Origin: Hyphomicrobiales bacterium 4NK60-0047b
GTDB lineage: Bacteria > Pseudomonadota > Alphaproteobacteria > Rhizobiales > HXMU1428-3
Reading direction: 5' to 3'
Length of the DNA stretch: 64,000 nt
NCBI GenBank assembly: GCA_040367435.1
Contig: BAABWY010000007.1
Span: 62,001-126,000, forward strand
Below the pieces are notes generated by a model. That model had not been told where the DNA came from and made no database searches. It saw nothing but the letters and a program-made list of their open reading frames with translations. The translations under genes and the position numbers were made by a program. Shown in pieces: positions 7,999 through 16,726 of this stretch. How positions within the stretch are numbered: position 1 is the stretch's first letter; the number at the start of each line of letters is the position of its first letter.

Positions 7999-9960
7999 AT
8001 GACGAAAAATTCAGGTTTCATGTCACAAAATTCAGACCCTTTTTATAATCATACTAAATCGTTTGACCCCATACAGATGCAAACCGAAGATATTGAAGAT
8101 TTAAAACAACTCATTGTTGGTCGTCTTGTCACTCAGGCTCTTTTTGATTTAGCACTTACTAAAGCGGTACAAACAGGCATTTCTCTTGATGGTCTCTTGC
8201 TACAAGAAGGCCTCATGGATGAAGAAAATTATTTCCGCTTACTCTCACAAGTTGTTGGTGTCAATTACTTGCCTCCTGATCACGCCCCAAAATTGCAACT
8301 GCAATTTGATGACAACAAAAAAATCAACCAACGCTTTGGTTGGTCATCTTATGAAACCGATGATGGTTTTGCGATTATCCCTTTTGGAATAAGTGGGATG
8401 GGACCTAAAAAAGTTCGAGCTTCTTTGCAAAAATTCATTGAAGATAAGCAAGCTTTACACCCGAATTTCAACCAAGCCAAAATTTATTTGGTCAGCCCTA
8501 CTACAATGCGAAATAGATTTCAAACTCGATTTTCCAATGAGTTGTTGTTTTGTGCTGGGGAAGAGTTGGCGCAAAAAGCCCCACTAAGTTGCGCTAAGAG
8601 TGGAGTTTCAGTTTTACAGACAATTGGCTTGTTAGGTTTGACTGGTTTCTGCTTTTATGGATTGTGGAGCTCTTATCAAATTTCTATATACGCACTTTCT
8701 GCTTTTTTCTCTCTTTTCTTTTTTTGTTTGATTTTCTTTCGCTTAATTACAGCACTGAAATTTCAATCTATTTCAAAACAGTTCAGGCCTTCAACACACC
8801 CTCTACCACGAAACCACCCTGTACTTCCGGTTTATACGTTACTCGTTCCGCTATTTCGTGAAACAGCTGTGTTGCACCAATTAATTTCTGCCCTTGAAGA
8901 ACTTGATTATCCAAAAGCGAAACTTGATATTAAGTTACTGTTGGAAGAGATAGATGCCACGACTATAGACGCTGTTAAGGCCATGAATTTACCGCCCTAT
9001 TTTCATGTAGTCATTGTGCCGAATAGTCAGCCTAGAACGAAACCAAAAGCTTTGAATTATGGCTTGCAACTCGCACAAGGTGACTATGTTGTTATTTATG
9101 ACGCTGAGGATATTCCTGAACCATCTCAATTAAGGCGCGCCCTAGAGACTTTTGAAAACAGCGCTTCAAATTGTGCTGTTATTCAAGCAAAGCTGAATTT
9201 TTACAACCAAAAACAAAACTGGCTCACTAAACAATTTACTATGGAATATAGCTCTCTGTTTGATGGTCTACTACCTGCCTATTTAAAATTCTCAATTCCT
9301 TTACCTCTTGGCGGAACTTCAAATCATTTTCGAGCAGATATTTTGCAGTCTGTTGGTGCTTGGGACCCCTATAATGTTACTGAAGATGCTGACCTTGGCA
9401 TGCGGTTTTATCGACATGGATACCGTGCTGATATTCTAGGCTCTACAACATATGAAGAAGCATGCTCTTCGTTTTCGAGCTGGCTTTATCAACGAACCCG
9501 TTGGTTGAAGGGATGGATGCAAACTTATTATGTTCATATGCGCCATCCTTTTACTTTATGGCGAGAGCTTGGGACGTGGCAGTTCATTGGCTTTCAGTTG
9601 GTTATTGGTGCTCCTATTTTTTCTGCTCTTGGCCACCCCCTATTTTTAGGCTTTTTAGTTTGGACTTTGTCCTTCTGTGAATTGCCAAACTATTATGACG
9701 ATTGGCCACAAAATTGGCCCCTAAGTTGGCCTTTGTGGGGACTAGCTTCATTCAATTTAACTGTTGGGTACTTTGCGACTATGTGGCTTGGGTCGCAAGC
9801 TCTTCGTTTTCGTAAATTATCTGGTTTTTTATTCACCATCTTCACATTACCTCTTTATTGGCTCTTAATATCTTTCGCTACATATCGAGCTTTGTTCCAG
9901 CTCATACATGCTCCATTTTATTGGGAAAAAACCGATCATAAGGGACAGACACAAGATTAG
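7999..9960 (+). CDS. Membrane glycosyltransferase family 2 with N-terminal MshEN-like domain
   Basis: 653 residues. About 30-170 resembles the N-terminal domain of type II secretion ATPases (LVTQALFDLALTKAVQ, LLQEGLMDEENYFRLLSQVV), a domain that binds cyclic di-GMP in some proteins. Two transmembrane segments follow at about 200-250, then a GT-A domain with VIYDAEDIPEP, EDADLGMRF and the processive-type QRTRWLKGW motif. Further membrane helices lie at the end. It probably polymerises or exports a surface polysaccharide, in an operon with the dehydratase gene 19 bp upstream. The sugar is unknown, and c-di-GMP control is only a possibility. Confidence 0.85.
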   Translation: MTKNSGFMSQNSDPFYNHTKSFDPIQMQTEDIEDLKQLIVGRLVTQALFDLALTKAVQTGISLDGLLLQEGLMDEENYFRLLSQVVGVNYLPPDHAPKLQLQFDDNKKINQRFGWSSYETDDGFAIIPFGISGMGPKKVRASLQKFIEDKQALHPNFNQAKIYLVSPTTMRNRFQTRFSNELLFCAGEELAQKAPLSCAKSGVSVLQTIGLLGLTGFCFYGLWSSYQISIYALSAFFSLFFFCLIFFRLITALKFQSISKQFRPSTHPLPRNHPVLPVYTLLVPLFRETAVLHQLISALEELDYPKAKLDIKLLLEEIDATTIDAVKAMNLPPYFHVVIVPNSQPRTKPKALNYGLQLAQGDYVVIYDAEDIPEPSQLRRALETFENSASNCAVIQAKLNFYNQKQNWLTKQFTMEYSSLFDGLLPAYLKFSIPLPLGGTSNHFRADILQSVGAWDPYNVTEDADLGMRFYRHGYRADILGSTTYEEACSSFSSWLYQRTRWLKGWMQTYYVHMRHPFTLWRELGTWQFIGFQLVIGAPIFSALGHPLFLGFLVWTLSFCELPNYYDDWPQNWPLSWPLWGLASFNLTVGYFATMWLGSQALRFRKLSGFLFTIFTLPLYWLLISFATYRALFQLIHAPFYWEKTDHKGQTQD

Positions 9961-10056
9961 GTACAAATTTGGTTTTTAAAACCTCTCATTTTTTGACATT
10001 TATTAACTCTCTCACAGCATACTATTCCTTTAAGTTTCAGTTGATTCGGGGTTGAG

Positions 10057-10656
10057 ATGTCTAAGAAGAAGTTTGATTTTGGTACCAAACAGATTTTGTT
10101 GATTGAAAATAATAAAATGATGCGTCGGCTTGTGCGTGAAATGTTGCTTAGTTTTGGTGTCAAAATGACCAACTTGATTGAAACAGATAATGTGACCAAC
10201 GCTATTCAATTGATTTACAGCCAAAAATTTGACCTCGTTATCACGGATTTCTTTTTAGGAGATTTAGATGGAGGGGATTTTACCAGGCATATCCGCGGTG
10301 ATGAGAGTTGCATCAACCGTAGGATTCCCATATTGCTGATTACGGCCTCTCCCAATCATGAAAAAGTTTTAAAGGCCCTTGAGTCTGGTGTTAATGAATT
10401 GCTTGCTAAACCGATTGCACCAAGCGCCCTTTATTATCGTGTTTATGCAATGCTAACACGCCCATGCCCATTTGTAATTACTGAAGCATATGTTGGACCG
10501 TCTCGAAGCACGAAACGTCTTGATAGTATGAAAAACCTAAAAGATAATATGCCGGCAGGTAAGATGAGAACGTGGCGCAAAATTTCATCAACTAGTATTC
10601 ATTACCCTCAAATGACCCCCAAGACCACGGCTACAGATCCCTTTTTAATGTCTTGA
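10057..10656 (+). CDS. Single-domain response regulator receiver protein
   Basis: 199 residues. Residues about 11-135 form a receiver domain: acidic pair at ENNKMM, phospho-acceptor Asp in LVITDFFLGDLDGG, Thr in LLITASPN and Lys in LLAKPIAPSALYYRV. The remaining 60 residues are basic and have no recognised output domain. Such proteins act in phosphorelays or bind partners. A histidine kinase gene lies at 12012 with a radical SAM gene between them, so a partnership is possible but unproven. A family B leader-like CTCTCACAGCATACTATTCC lies just upstream at about 10009. Confidence 0.88.
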   Translation: MSKKKFDFGTKQILLIENNKMMRRLVREMLLSFGVKMTNLIETDNVTNAIQLIYSQKFDLVITDFFLGDLDGGDFTRHIRGDESCINRRIPILLITASPNHEKVLKALESGVNELLAKPIAPSALYYRVYAMLTRPCPFVITEAYVGPSRSTKRLDSMKNLKDNMPAGKMRTWRKISSTSIHYPQMTPKTTATDPFLMS

Positions 10657-10807
10657 TGCTCATGGTTCAAAACAACTTGAAATGCACTTATTCTTGTAAA
10701 GCTCTAATTTTGTCCGCTCTCATCACAATTTTCTGTATTTTTGTGAAGTCATAAAGCACTTTCTTCTGTTATATTCGCCCTGAATAACTTCACGGGGACA
10801 ATTTCTT

Positions 10808-11797
10808 ATGAATGAATTAACGGTTAAATTATCAGGGCAACCAATCGAAGGTAAGTTCTCAAATCCTGATATCACTCTTGATGGAGAGACACGGGCTCAA
10901 GTTCCTTTTGAAAAATTAGAGACCTTGTGGATCAATACTGGGTCTCTTTGTAACATTGAGTGCGCCCACTGTTATATCCTATCTAGCCCTAAGAATGATG
11001 ACCTCGTCTATATACGCCTTGAGGAAATTCTCCCTTTATTCGATGAGATTAAGCAGCTCAAACTTGGTACCAAGGAGATTGCTTTTACTGGCGGTGAGCC
11101 TTTTATGAACCCTGAAATGATCAAGATGGCTGAGGCTGCTTTGGAACGTGATTTTTCAGTCCTCATTTTGACAAATGCTATGGCCCCTATGATGCGCAAG
11201 ACTGTTCGGGCTGGTTTGCTTGATTTACAAGAGCGGTTTGGTGATCGCTTGAATCTGCGGATTAGTCTCGACCATTATTCTGAAGAATTTCATGATATAG
11301 AGCGTGGCAAGGGAAGCTTTGCAAAAAGTTTAACCGGGCTCAATTGGTTGAATGAGCATGGCTTTCAATTTTCAATTGCTGGACGAAGCTTGTGGGATGA
11401 AGGTTCGGAAGATGTCACAGGTAAATTCCAAAATTTATTTGAAACGCAAGGTTGGTCACTTTGCGCAACTAACCCTGATGATTTGATGATTTTTCCAGAA
11501 ATGGATGAACAGGCAGACAAACCTGAAATTACTGAAAAATGTTGGGATATTTTAAGCCTTAGTCCGAAAGACCTGATGTGCTCATCAAGCCGTATGGTTG
11601 TTAAACGTAAAGGTGAAGCCAGCGTGAAAATATTACCTTGCACACTTTTACCTTATAGAGCTGATTTTGAAATGGGTGATACTTTAAAAAAATCTTTGAA
11701 GATCGATGGTGGTATGTTTGATCATGGTGCCGTTAAGCTTTGTCACATTCATTGTTCTAAATTTTGCGTTCTTGGTGGGGGTAGCTGTACCTCATAA
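10808..11797 (+). CDS. Radical SAM protein of unknown substrate
   Basis: 329 residues. The radical SAM cluster motif C-x3-C-x2-C is in GSLCNIECAHCYILSS at about residue 47, followed by the SAM-binding GGEPFMNPE. The C-terminus carries further cysteines (PCTLLPY, then CHIHCSKFCVLGGGSC), suggesting one auxiliary iron-sulfur cluster of SPASM/twitch type. This architecture is used for peptide modification and cofactor synthesis, but no precursor peptide or pathway gene was recognised beside it. It stands alone between a receiver protein and a kinase, with 150 bp upstream and 214 bp downstream non-coding. Confidence 0.85.
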   Translation: MNELTVKLSGQPIEGKFSNPDITLDGETRAQVPFEKLETLWINTGSLCNIECAHCYILSSPKNDDLVYIRLEEILPLFDEIKQLKLGTKEIAFTGGEPFMNPEMIKMAEAALERDFSVLILTNAMAPMMRKTVRAGLLDLQERFGDRLNLRISLDHYSEEFHDIERGKGSFAKSLTGLNWLNEHGFQFSIAGRSLWDEGSEDVTGKFQNLFETQGWSLCATNPDDLMIFPEMDEQADKPEITEKCWDILSLSPKDLMCSSSRMVVKRKGEASVKILPCTLLPYRADFEMGDTLKKSLKIDGGMFDHGAVKLCHIHCSKFCVLGGGSCTS

Positions 11798-12011
11798 CTT
11801 CGCTAAACTCTTAGCTTTACACATTAAATGCTTTAGCTGTGCTTTTCCAAAACGAAGTTTATTGATTTTTTAATCAATTCAAAATCGTTTCTTAATCGTT
11901 ATTTCTTAATATGAGCAAACTTGTTTTTGCTGCTTAAGTATAATGAAATTTTTGTTTCTTTCAAAATCCAGCTCAAACAAGGTTAGCTTCTTTTGTTTTG
12001 GGTAGGGTTTT

Positions 12012-14054
12012 ATGATGCGTATTGGGTTAACAGCGAAAGTTCTTGCAATCGTAGGAGTTAGTTTTATATCAACTCTAGCGGTTTCAATTGTTAGCATTCA
12101 TCAAATGTCAAAGATGAATGAAGAAACTCATGCGATTGCCAAAGAATTCTTGCCACTCAACCGCGTTATCAGTCAAATCATTCTTTTACAACATGAACAA
12201 AACAAAGTTCTTACAAATGTTTCCCGTTCTATAGATAATCAATATGCTTTTACAAAAGGATATTTCCTGCGGGCAAGAACAGATCTTGAAAATATAGCCC
12301 TTCAAATTAAAGATAATCTCACTCAGGGGAAGAAATTACTTCAGCAAGAAAATCATACGCATTTTACAAATTCATATATTGGTAACGTCCAATATGAAAT
12401 GCAATATGTAGAAGATATCCTCCTGCAATTTAGTAAAAATGCATATTCTGTTTTTTCTCAACCAGATAGTTATGTATCAAAGGATGTCATTGCGCATATT
12501 TCCGCACTCATTGATCAACAACAATTTATTTCTGATCGACTTTATCGGTTGGAGAACCAACTTATCCAACTTACATATGAATCAGCTCAGCATGTTCAGC
12601 ACCATGAAGAAGCCGCCCTTGCTTTTATCTTTTGGTTTTCAATCGGCACCTTTATAACAAGTATCGGTCTAGCCTTGTTTTTAGCTAACTCTCTCATTTC
12701 TAGGCCGATTAGAAAAATTCTACAATTTTGGCGCAATATGCAAGAAGGCAATCTTAATGTAGACCTTAATGTATATTCAAATGATGAAATCGGTGAATTG
12801 GCAAGACAATCCAGATCTTATCTGGATACGCTTTGTGAAAAGAAAGCCATGGAAGAAGAAATTCAAGAATCTTATTCCAGGTTAGCTTTTGCGATTAATT
12901 CAATGCGTGATGGCTTTGTGGTCTATGATAAAAATGACCGCCTTGTGATGGTCAACCAAGCGTTTCTTGATTTTTATGACTGCATTCATGATGACGTCAA
13001 ACCTGGCATTACATATGAAGGCCTTGTTAGAGCTTCTCTTGCTAAAGGTATGTGGAATATTGGTGATTGGGATCCTGAAGACTGGGTACAAAGCCAACTT
13101 AAAAACCGCTCTAATGATAAATTTAATTTTGAGACAGAAGCACATTTAGCTGATGGTCGTATTATGCTTAGAAGAGAACGCCGCGATGCGTCTGGACAAA
13201 TTGTTGGTATCCGTATTGATGTTACTGAAATGCGCCGTAAAGAAGAAGAACTAAGACAGCATAAAGAAAATCTTGAAGAAATCGTTGTCGAGCGAACCGC
13301 TGTGATTGCTGAACAGACCACTCAACTTGAAGAGGCTCTGGCCGCTGAACAACAACTAAATGAAATGCAACGCCAATTTGTCTCCATGGCGTCACATGAA
13401 TTTAGAACACCCCTTGCTATCATTGATAGTTCTGCCCAGCGCCTATTGCGTAAAAAAGGTAAACTTACCGATGAAATTTTATCTAAGCGTATAAGTATCA
13501 TTATGGAAGCTGTTCAGAGAATGCAGTCCTTAATGGAGAGCACATTATCGGCCGCCAAGGTGAACGCGGGTAAACTCACTGTACAAATTTCAGATTGCGA
13601 TATTACTCGACTTATTGAAAGTGTTTGTTCTCGCCAACAGGAGATCTCTCATCATCACATCATTCATTTTGATGAACTTAATCTGCCGAAATTAATTCAG
13701 GCTGATAAAGCTAAAGTGGATCAAGTACTTACTAACCTACTTTCAAATGCGATTAAATATGCTCCTGATGCTCCGAATATAACAGTTACAGCTCACCATG
13801 ATGAAACTGATGTTTTTCTTTCTGTGCAAGATGAAGGACTTGGTATTGGCAGTGATGACTTACCTAATATGTTTGAACAATTTTTCCGTGCCCAGACTTC
13901 AACTGGAATTGCGGGAACTGGCATTGGTTTACATATCGTAAAGCAGATTATCGAACATCATGGTGGGGAAATCTCAGTTGAAAGTGAAGTCGGCGTTGGT
14001 TCAACATTCACTGTGCGCTTGCCAATAACCGGGCCGTTGGAAAAAGCGGCTTAA
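12012..14054 (+). CDS. Membrane PAS-containing histidine kinase
   Basis: 680 residues. A first transmembrane helix (about 8-28), a periplasmic helical region (30-195) and a second helix (about 200-222) are followed by HAMP (about 223-275). Next come PAS with PAC-like end (about 290-400), a coiled coil, HisKA with phospho-acceptor His in MASHEFRTPLAIID (about 462) and a HATPase domain (DQVLTNLLSNAIKYAPDAP, GTGIGLHIVKQIIEHHGG). It senses an unknown periplasmic or redox cue. No response regulator with output domain is adjacent; the orphan receiver at 10057 is the nearest candidate. Start is ATG 12012 or the next codon, 12015. Confidence 0.92.
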   Translation: MMRIGLTAKVLAIVGVSFISTLAVSIVSIHQMSKMNEETHAIAKEFLPLNRVISQIILLQHEQNKVLTNVSRSIDNQYAFTKGYFLRARTDLENIALQIKDNLTQGKKLLQQENHTHFTNSYIGNVQYEMQYVEDILLQFSKNAYSVFSQPDSYVSKDVIAHISALIDQQQFISDRLYRLENQLIQLTYESAQHVQHHEEAALAFIFWFSIGTFITSIGLALFLANSLISRPIRKILQFWRNMQEGNLNVDLNVYSNDEIGELARQSRSYLDTLCEKKAMEEEIQESYSRLAFAINSMRDGFVVYDKNDRLVMVNQAFLDFYDCIHDDVKPGITYEGLVRASLAKGMWNIGDWDPEDWVQSQLKNRSNDKFNFETEAHLADGRIMLRRERRDASGQIVGIRIDVTEMRRKEEELRQHKENLEEIVVERTAVIAEQTTQLEEALAAEQQLNEMQRQFVSMASHEFRTPLAIIDSSAQRLLRKKGKLTDEILSKRISIIMEAVQRMQSLMESTLSAAKVNAGKLTVQISDCDITRLIESVCSRQQEISHHHIIHFDELNLPKLIQADKAKVDQVLTNLLSNAIKYAPDAPNITVTAHHDETDVFLSVQDEGLGIGSDDLPNMFEQFFRAQTSTGIAGTGIGLHIVKQIIEHHGGEISVESEVGVGSTFTVRLPITGPLEKAA

Positions 14055-14057
14055 ATT

Positions 14058-14172
14058 CTCTCACGGCTATTCCAAGCGCTTATGGCGCTTGGGCCTCCGA
14101 GGGGCGGTGCTAGGCACCGGACGCCAAAGGCGTCATGTCACTCAGCCTGAAAAAGGCTGAGCTCCTTCTTCG
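14058..14172 (+). repeat. Interspersed repeat, family B, complete copy
   Basis: Leader CTCTCACGGCTATTC; hairpins CCAAGCGC-ttatg-GCGCTTGG, GGTGC-tag-GCACC, GACGCC-aaa-GGCGTC and CTCAGCCT-gaaa-AAGGCTGAG; end CTCCTTCTTCG. It begins three bases after the kinase stop codon. It is one of the cleanest copies for comparing hairpin arms. Confidence 0.85.
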
Positions 14173-14251
14173 TGATGACCATTTTCACGTTTTCTCATTC
14201 TAAAAAATATGAACTATGAATATTAATGTCGACTGACAGAAGCAAAAAATT

Positions 14252-14935
14252 TTAAGGGCTATTTGGGCCTTTTTCTATGACTTCAATTTCTTTAAATAGC
14301 CTTTTCAAGGCTGTCCTAATCCTAGCTGCATCGTAGGAATGATCCCAATGTGACGCCAGATAGGCTGAACTTACAGTTTCTCCAAACTCTTGACCCCATT
14401 CAATTAATTCTGAGATAGATTCAAGGCAGGGTAGACACTCATCTTCACTGTCTTCAAAAAATTTTGGATGAGCAATATAATTATTTCTAAATTCAATTAG
14501 CTTTTTTAGAGTGCCACTTCTGTTTCGATTAGGCATCTTAGACGATATTATCTTTATAAATTTCTCACCAATATTTAGATCATTAAAAGCAGATATCTCT
14601 AGATATTTTGAATCAATGAAAGAGACTAAATATTGCCTCTCTATAGGTTCGCAGCCTTTTAATAATTCTAATATTTGCCCTACACTATATTTTGTATATT
14701 GCTTTTCAAGTGGTTCGTAAGCATTACATACTTTCAATACCATACTTTCTAATGCGAGTTTCTGATAAATGCCTAACGAATATCCGTGATTATTATCATT
14801 TAATTTTAATGCATTCTCGGAAATTTCATCATAGACATTTCTATAAAGCAAAGCAGAATGTATGTTTTTGTGAAAATCGCTAAGAACTTTTTCAATTTTT
14901 TCTGAATTACTCTGACGCACATCATCCATTAACAT
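14252..14935 (-). CDS. HEPN/AbiU2-like protein, unknown function
   Basis: 227 residues, all-helical by eye. Residues around LKKLIEFRNNYIAHPKF contain an R-N-x4-H pattern typical of HEPN-fold proteins such as the AbiU2 family of abortive-infection-associated proteins. The coding sequence is visibly richer in A and T than its neighbours and is flanked by a family B repeat (14058) and a family A unit (14978). Both facts suggest acquisition by transfer. No nucleotidyltransferase (MNT) antitoxin gene is next to it. A role in defence or RNA cleavage is inference only. Confidence 0.6.
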   Translation of the reverse strand: MLMDDVRQSNSEKIEKVLSDFHKNIHSALLYRNVYDEISENALKLNDNNHGYSLGIYQKLALESMVLKVCNAYEPLEKQYTKYSVGQILELLKGCEPIERQYLVSFIDSKYLEISAFNDLNIGEKFIKIISSKMPNRNRSGTLKKLIEFRNNYIAHPKFFEDSEDECLPCLESISELIEWGQEFGETVSSAYLASHWDHSYDAARIRTALKRLFKEIEVIEKGPNSP

Positions 14936-14977
14936 TATCCAAAAAACTATGTTCTAGTTGATAATCTTTTATTGGAG

Positions 14978-15005
14978 CCCCTTCAGGTTGCCCACCTACA
15001 ACCGC
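14978..15005 (+). repeat. Family A unit
   Basis: CCCCTTCAGGTTGCCCACCT then ACAACCGCG; inner arms GGTTGC/ACAACC. It sits three bases from the dcd stop codon. Confidence 0.6.
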
Positions 15006-15007
15006 GA

Positions 15008-16192
15008 TTAGACAAAATGCTTCGAGAGCTTAAGGCCTTGGGCTTGGTAGTTGGATTTTAGGTCTGCGCCGTAGATTGTCTCTGGGATTTCAGTGAGTGG
15101 CTCGTAAATGAGCCTTGCTATGATTTGGCCATCTTCTAATACAAACGGTATATCATGACTGCGCACCTCTAGCACCGCACGGCTGCCTTTGCCACCTGCT
15201 GATTCTGCGCCAAAGCCTGGGTCAAAAAAGCCGGCATAATGCGCGCGGAACTCGCCCATCATCGGGTCAATTGGCACCATTTCGGCTGCGTATTGAATGG
15301 GAATGTGCAGTGCTTCTTTCGAGACAAGAATATAAAACTCACCCGGGTCCAGGATTAACCGGCCGTCGGCACGGCCATAAAGTGGTTCCCAGAACTCATC
15401 CATTTTATAGCTGTTTGGTTTATCAACATCGATGATGTCTGTGTGTTTTTGCGCTCTGTAACCAATTAAGTTACTGCCATCAATACCACGCAAATCAACC
15501 CGTGTGTTCAGTCCATCGCGGATAGTTGGCTCGCAATTCACTAATTGCTCTTTTTCATGCAAGACACGCAACTCCTTGTCTGTGAGCTTTGGTCTTTCAA
15601 ATCTGTCTTGCTGGCCGATGCGCCGGCGAAAACGCAACTGATTTAAACGGCTGCCTGGGCGCACTTTGATAGAAAATGTGCGCGGTGAAATTTCGACATA
15701 GAGTTTGCCTTCATAACCCGCTTCAACATAATCAAAAATCTCGGCGCCATCAGAAATAAGCCGCGTGAACACATCGAGGCGCCCCGTTGAACTTTTTGGA
15801 TTAGCAAAGCAAGACACACTATCTGGCAATTTCAAGCATTCTTCGACTTCCACGACGTAGAAACATTCACGCTCTAAAACGGCCCCGTCTTCGAGTGAAA
15901 ACTCATGGAGTGATAGGTCTTCTAACTGAGATTCTACTGTTCTGCCGCCGCCTGGTAGAAAACTTGCGCGCACTCTATAAGCTTTTTTCCCCAAACGCAG
16001 ATCAAGGCTGGCAGGTTGAATTTGGTTATCAAGAATATCTACACCGTTTGCGGTTTTTAAAAACCCACGATGAATGAGATCTTTAATGGCCTGGCTTGGA
16101 AAAATGCCTCCCTTTGTGGGCAAGTGAGCTTTGGGCAATTCGCTCCCATTTTCCTGATCATTATTCCAAAGGTTTTTTGCTTCTTCAGCCAT
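15008..16192 (-). CDS. dcd: dCTP deaminase, long alphaproteobacterial form
   Basis: 394 residues, about twice the length of E. coli Dcd, as usual in alphaproteobacteria where two dUTPase-fold halves are fused. Motifs include IQPASLDLRLGKKAYRVR near residue 57, CFANPKSSTGRLDVFTRLIS near 130, and a second-half motif EFRAHYAGFFDPGFGAE near 312. The enzyme deaminates dCTP to dUTP for thymidylate synthesis. It is divergent from metZ, a neighbour pair also common in Rhizobiales. Confidence 0.92.
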   Translation of the reverse strand: MAEEAKNLWNNDQENGSELPKAHLPTKGGIFPSQAIKDLIHRGFLKTANGVDILDNQIQPASLDLRLGKKAYRVRASFLPGGGRTVESQLEDLSLHEFSLEDGAVLERECFYVVEVEECLKLPDSVSCFANPKSSTGRLDVFTRLISDGAEIFDYVEAGYEGKLYVEISPRTFSIKVRPGSRLNQLRFRRRIGQQDRFERPKLTDKELRVLHEKEQLVNCEPTIRDGLNTRVDLRGIDGSNLIGYRAQKHTDIIDVDKPNSYKMDEFWEPLYGRADGRLILDPGEFYILVSKEALHIPIQYAAEMVPIDPMMGEFRAHYAGFFDPGFGAESAGGKGSRAVLEVRSHDIPFVLEDGQIIARLIYEPLTEIPETIYGADLKSNYQAQGLKLSKHFV

Positions 16193-16206
16193 CTTTCAAT
16201 CCTTTT

Positions 16207-16360
16207 TTAGTGCTCCTTCAGTTGCCCACAAGCAACCGTCGCGGCGTCCAGATTACTATCTCAGATGCCCACACTTTTGTGCTCCCTTTAGATTGCCCAC
16301 TAGCAACCGGGACAGTAACTGCAAGCTTTTGCTTCAGATACCCACTAAGTATACACAAAT
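16207..16360 (+). repeat. Cluster of three family A-like units
   Basis: Units at about 16210 (GTTGCCCACAAGCAAC), 16282 (GATTGCCCACTAGCAACC with outer arms TCCC/GGGA) and 16332 (GATACCCACTAAGTATAC). The third has changed inner arms that still pair. They lie between dcd and the metZ leader; a long open frame on the minus strand across this region looks non-coding. Confidence 0.7.
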
Positions 16361-16491
16361 TGCGCTCCAGACACCAAAACAACAGCTGCAACTGACAAAC
16401 CGGGGTGAGTACTTCCAGTACTAAATTGGCCCCATAATCGCTGAAGGAGGTAGAGGTTACAAGCTGGAAACATACTTTTTGTGAAAAACTC

Positions 16492-16521
16492 TTGACCCTT
16501 TCCCCGTTTTTGTACTTAGAT
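16492..16521 (+). promoter_or_regulatory. Probable sigma-70 promoter of metZ
   Basis: TTGACC at 16492 and TTAGAT at 16516 with an 18-bp spacer. A start near 16528 would place the riboswitch just inside the transcript. Confidence 0.5.
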
Positions 16522-16548
16522 GGGCCATCGAATAAGGGTTTAGACCCT

Positions 16549-16606
16549 TGTGGTGATTTGGCCGGTCGGCTTGCAGCCACATAAAATAACTTGCTAAAAG
16601 GCCGAT
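16549..16606 (+). promoter_or_regulatory. SAM-II riboswitch upstream of metZ
   Basis: The sequence shows the SAM-II layout. Stem P1 forms from TGTGGT and GCCACA, enclosing GATTTGGCCGG and GGCTTGCA, followed by an A-rich linker and TTGCTAAAAGGCC. The final GGCC pairs with GGCC inside the P1 loop, giving the class-defining pseudoknot. A small hairpin, AAGGGT-ttag-ACCCTT (16534-16549), precedes it. SAM-II elements repress methionine synthesis genes in alphaproteobacteria when S-adenosylmethionine is high. The aptamer ends about 120 bp before the metZ start, further than in many known cases. Confidence 0.88.
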
Positions 16607-16726
16607 TGCCCCGGTTTTCCCTAACTTGATTTGGTTGGACCTGTGTCATCGGTATTGGTGGTACTGGTGTGCTGGGTTTTTTATTGCTCACACACTTAAA
16701 TTCAGAGCAATACATAAGGGTTTTCT

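Noticed and set aside
16218-16715. 165-residue minus-strand open frame
   Set aside because: It reads through family A repeats, the metZ promoter and the SAM-II riboswitch; composition is not protein-like.
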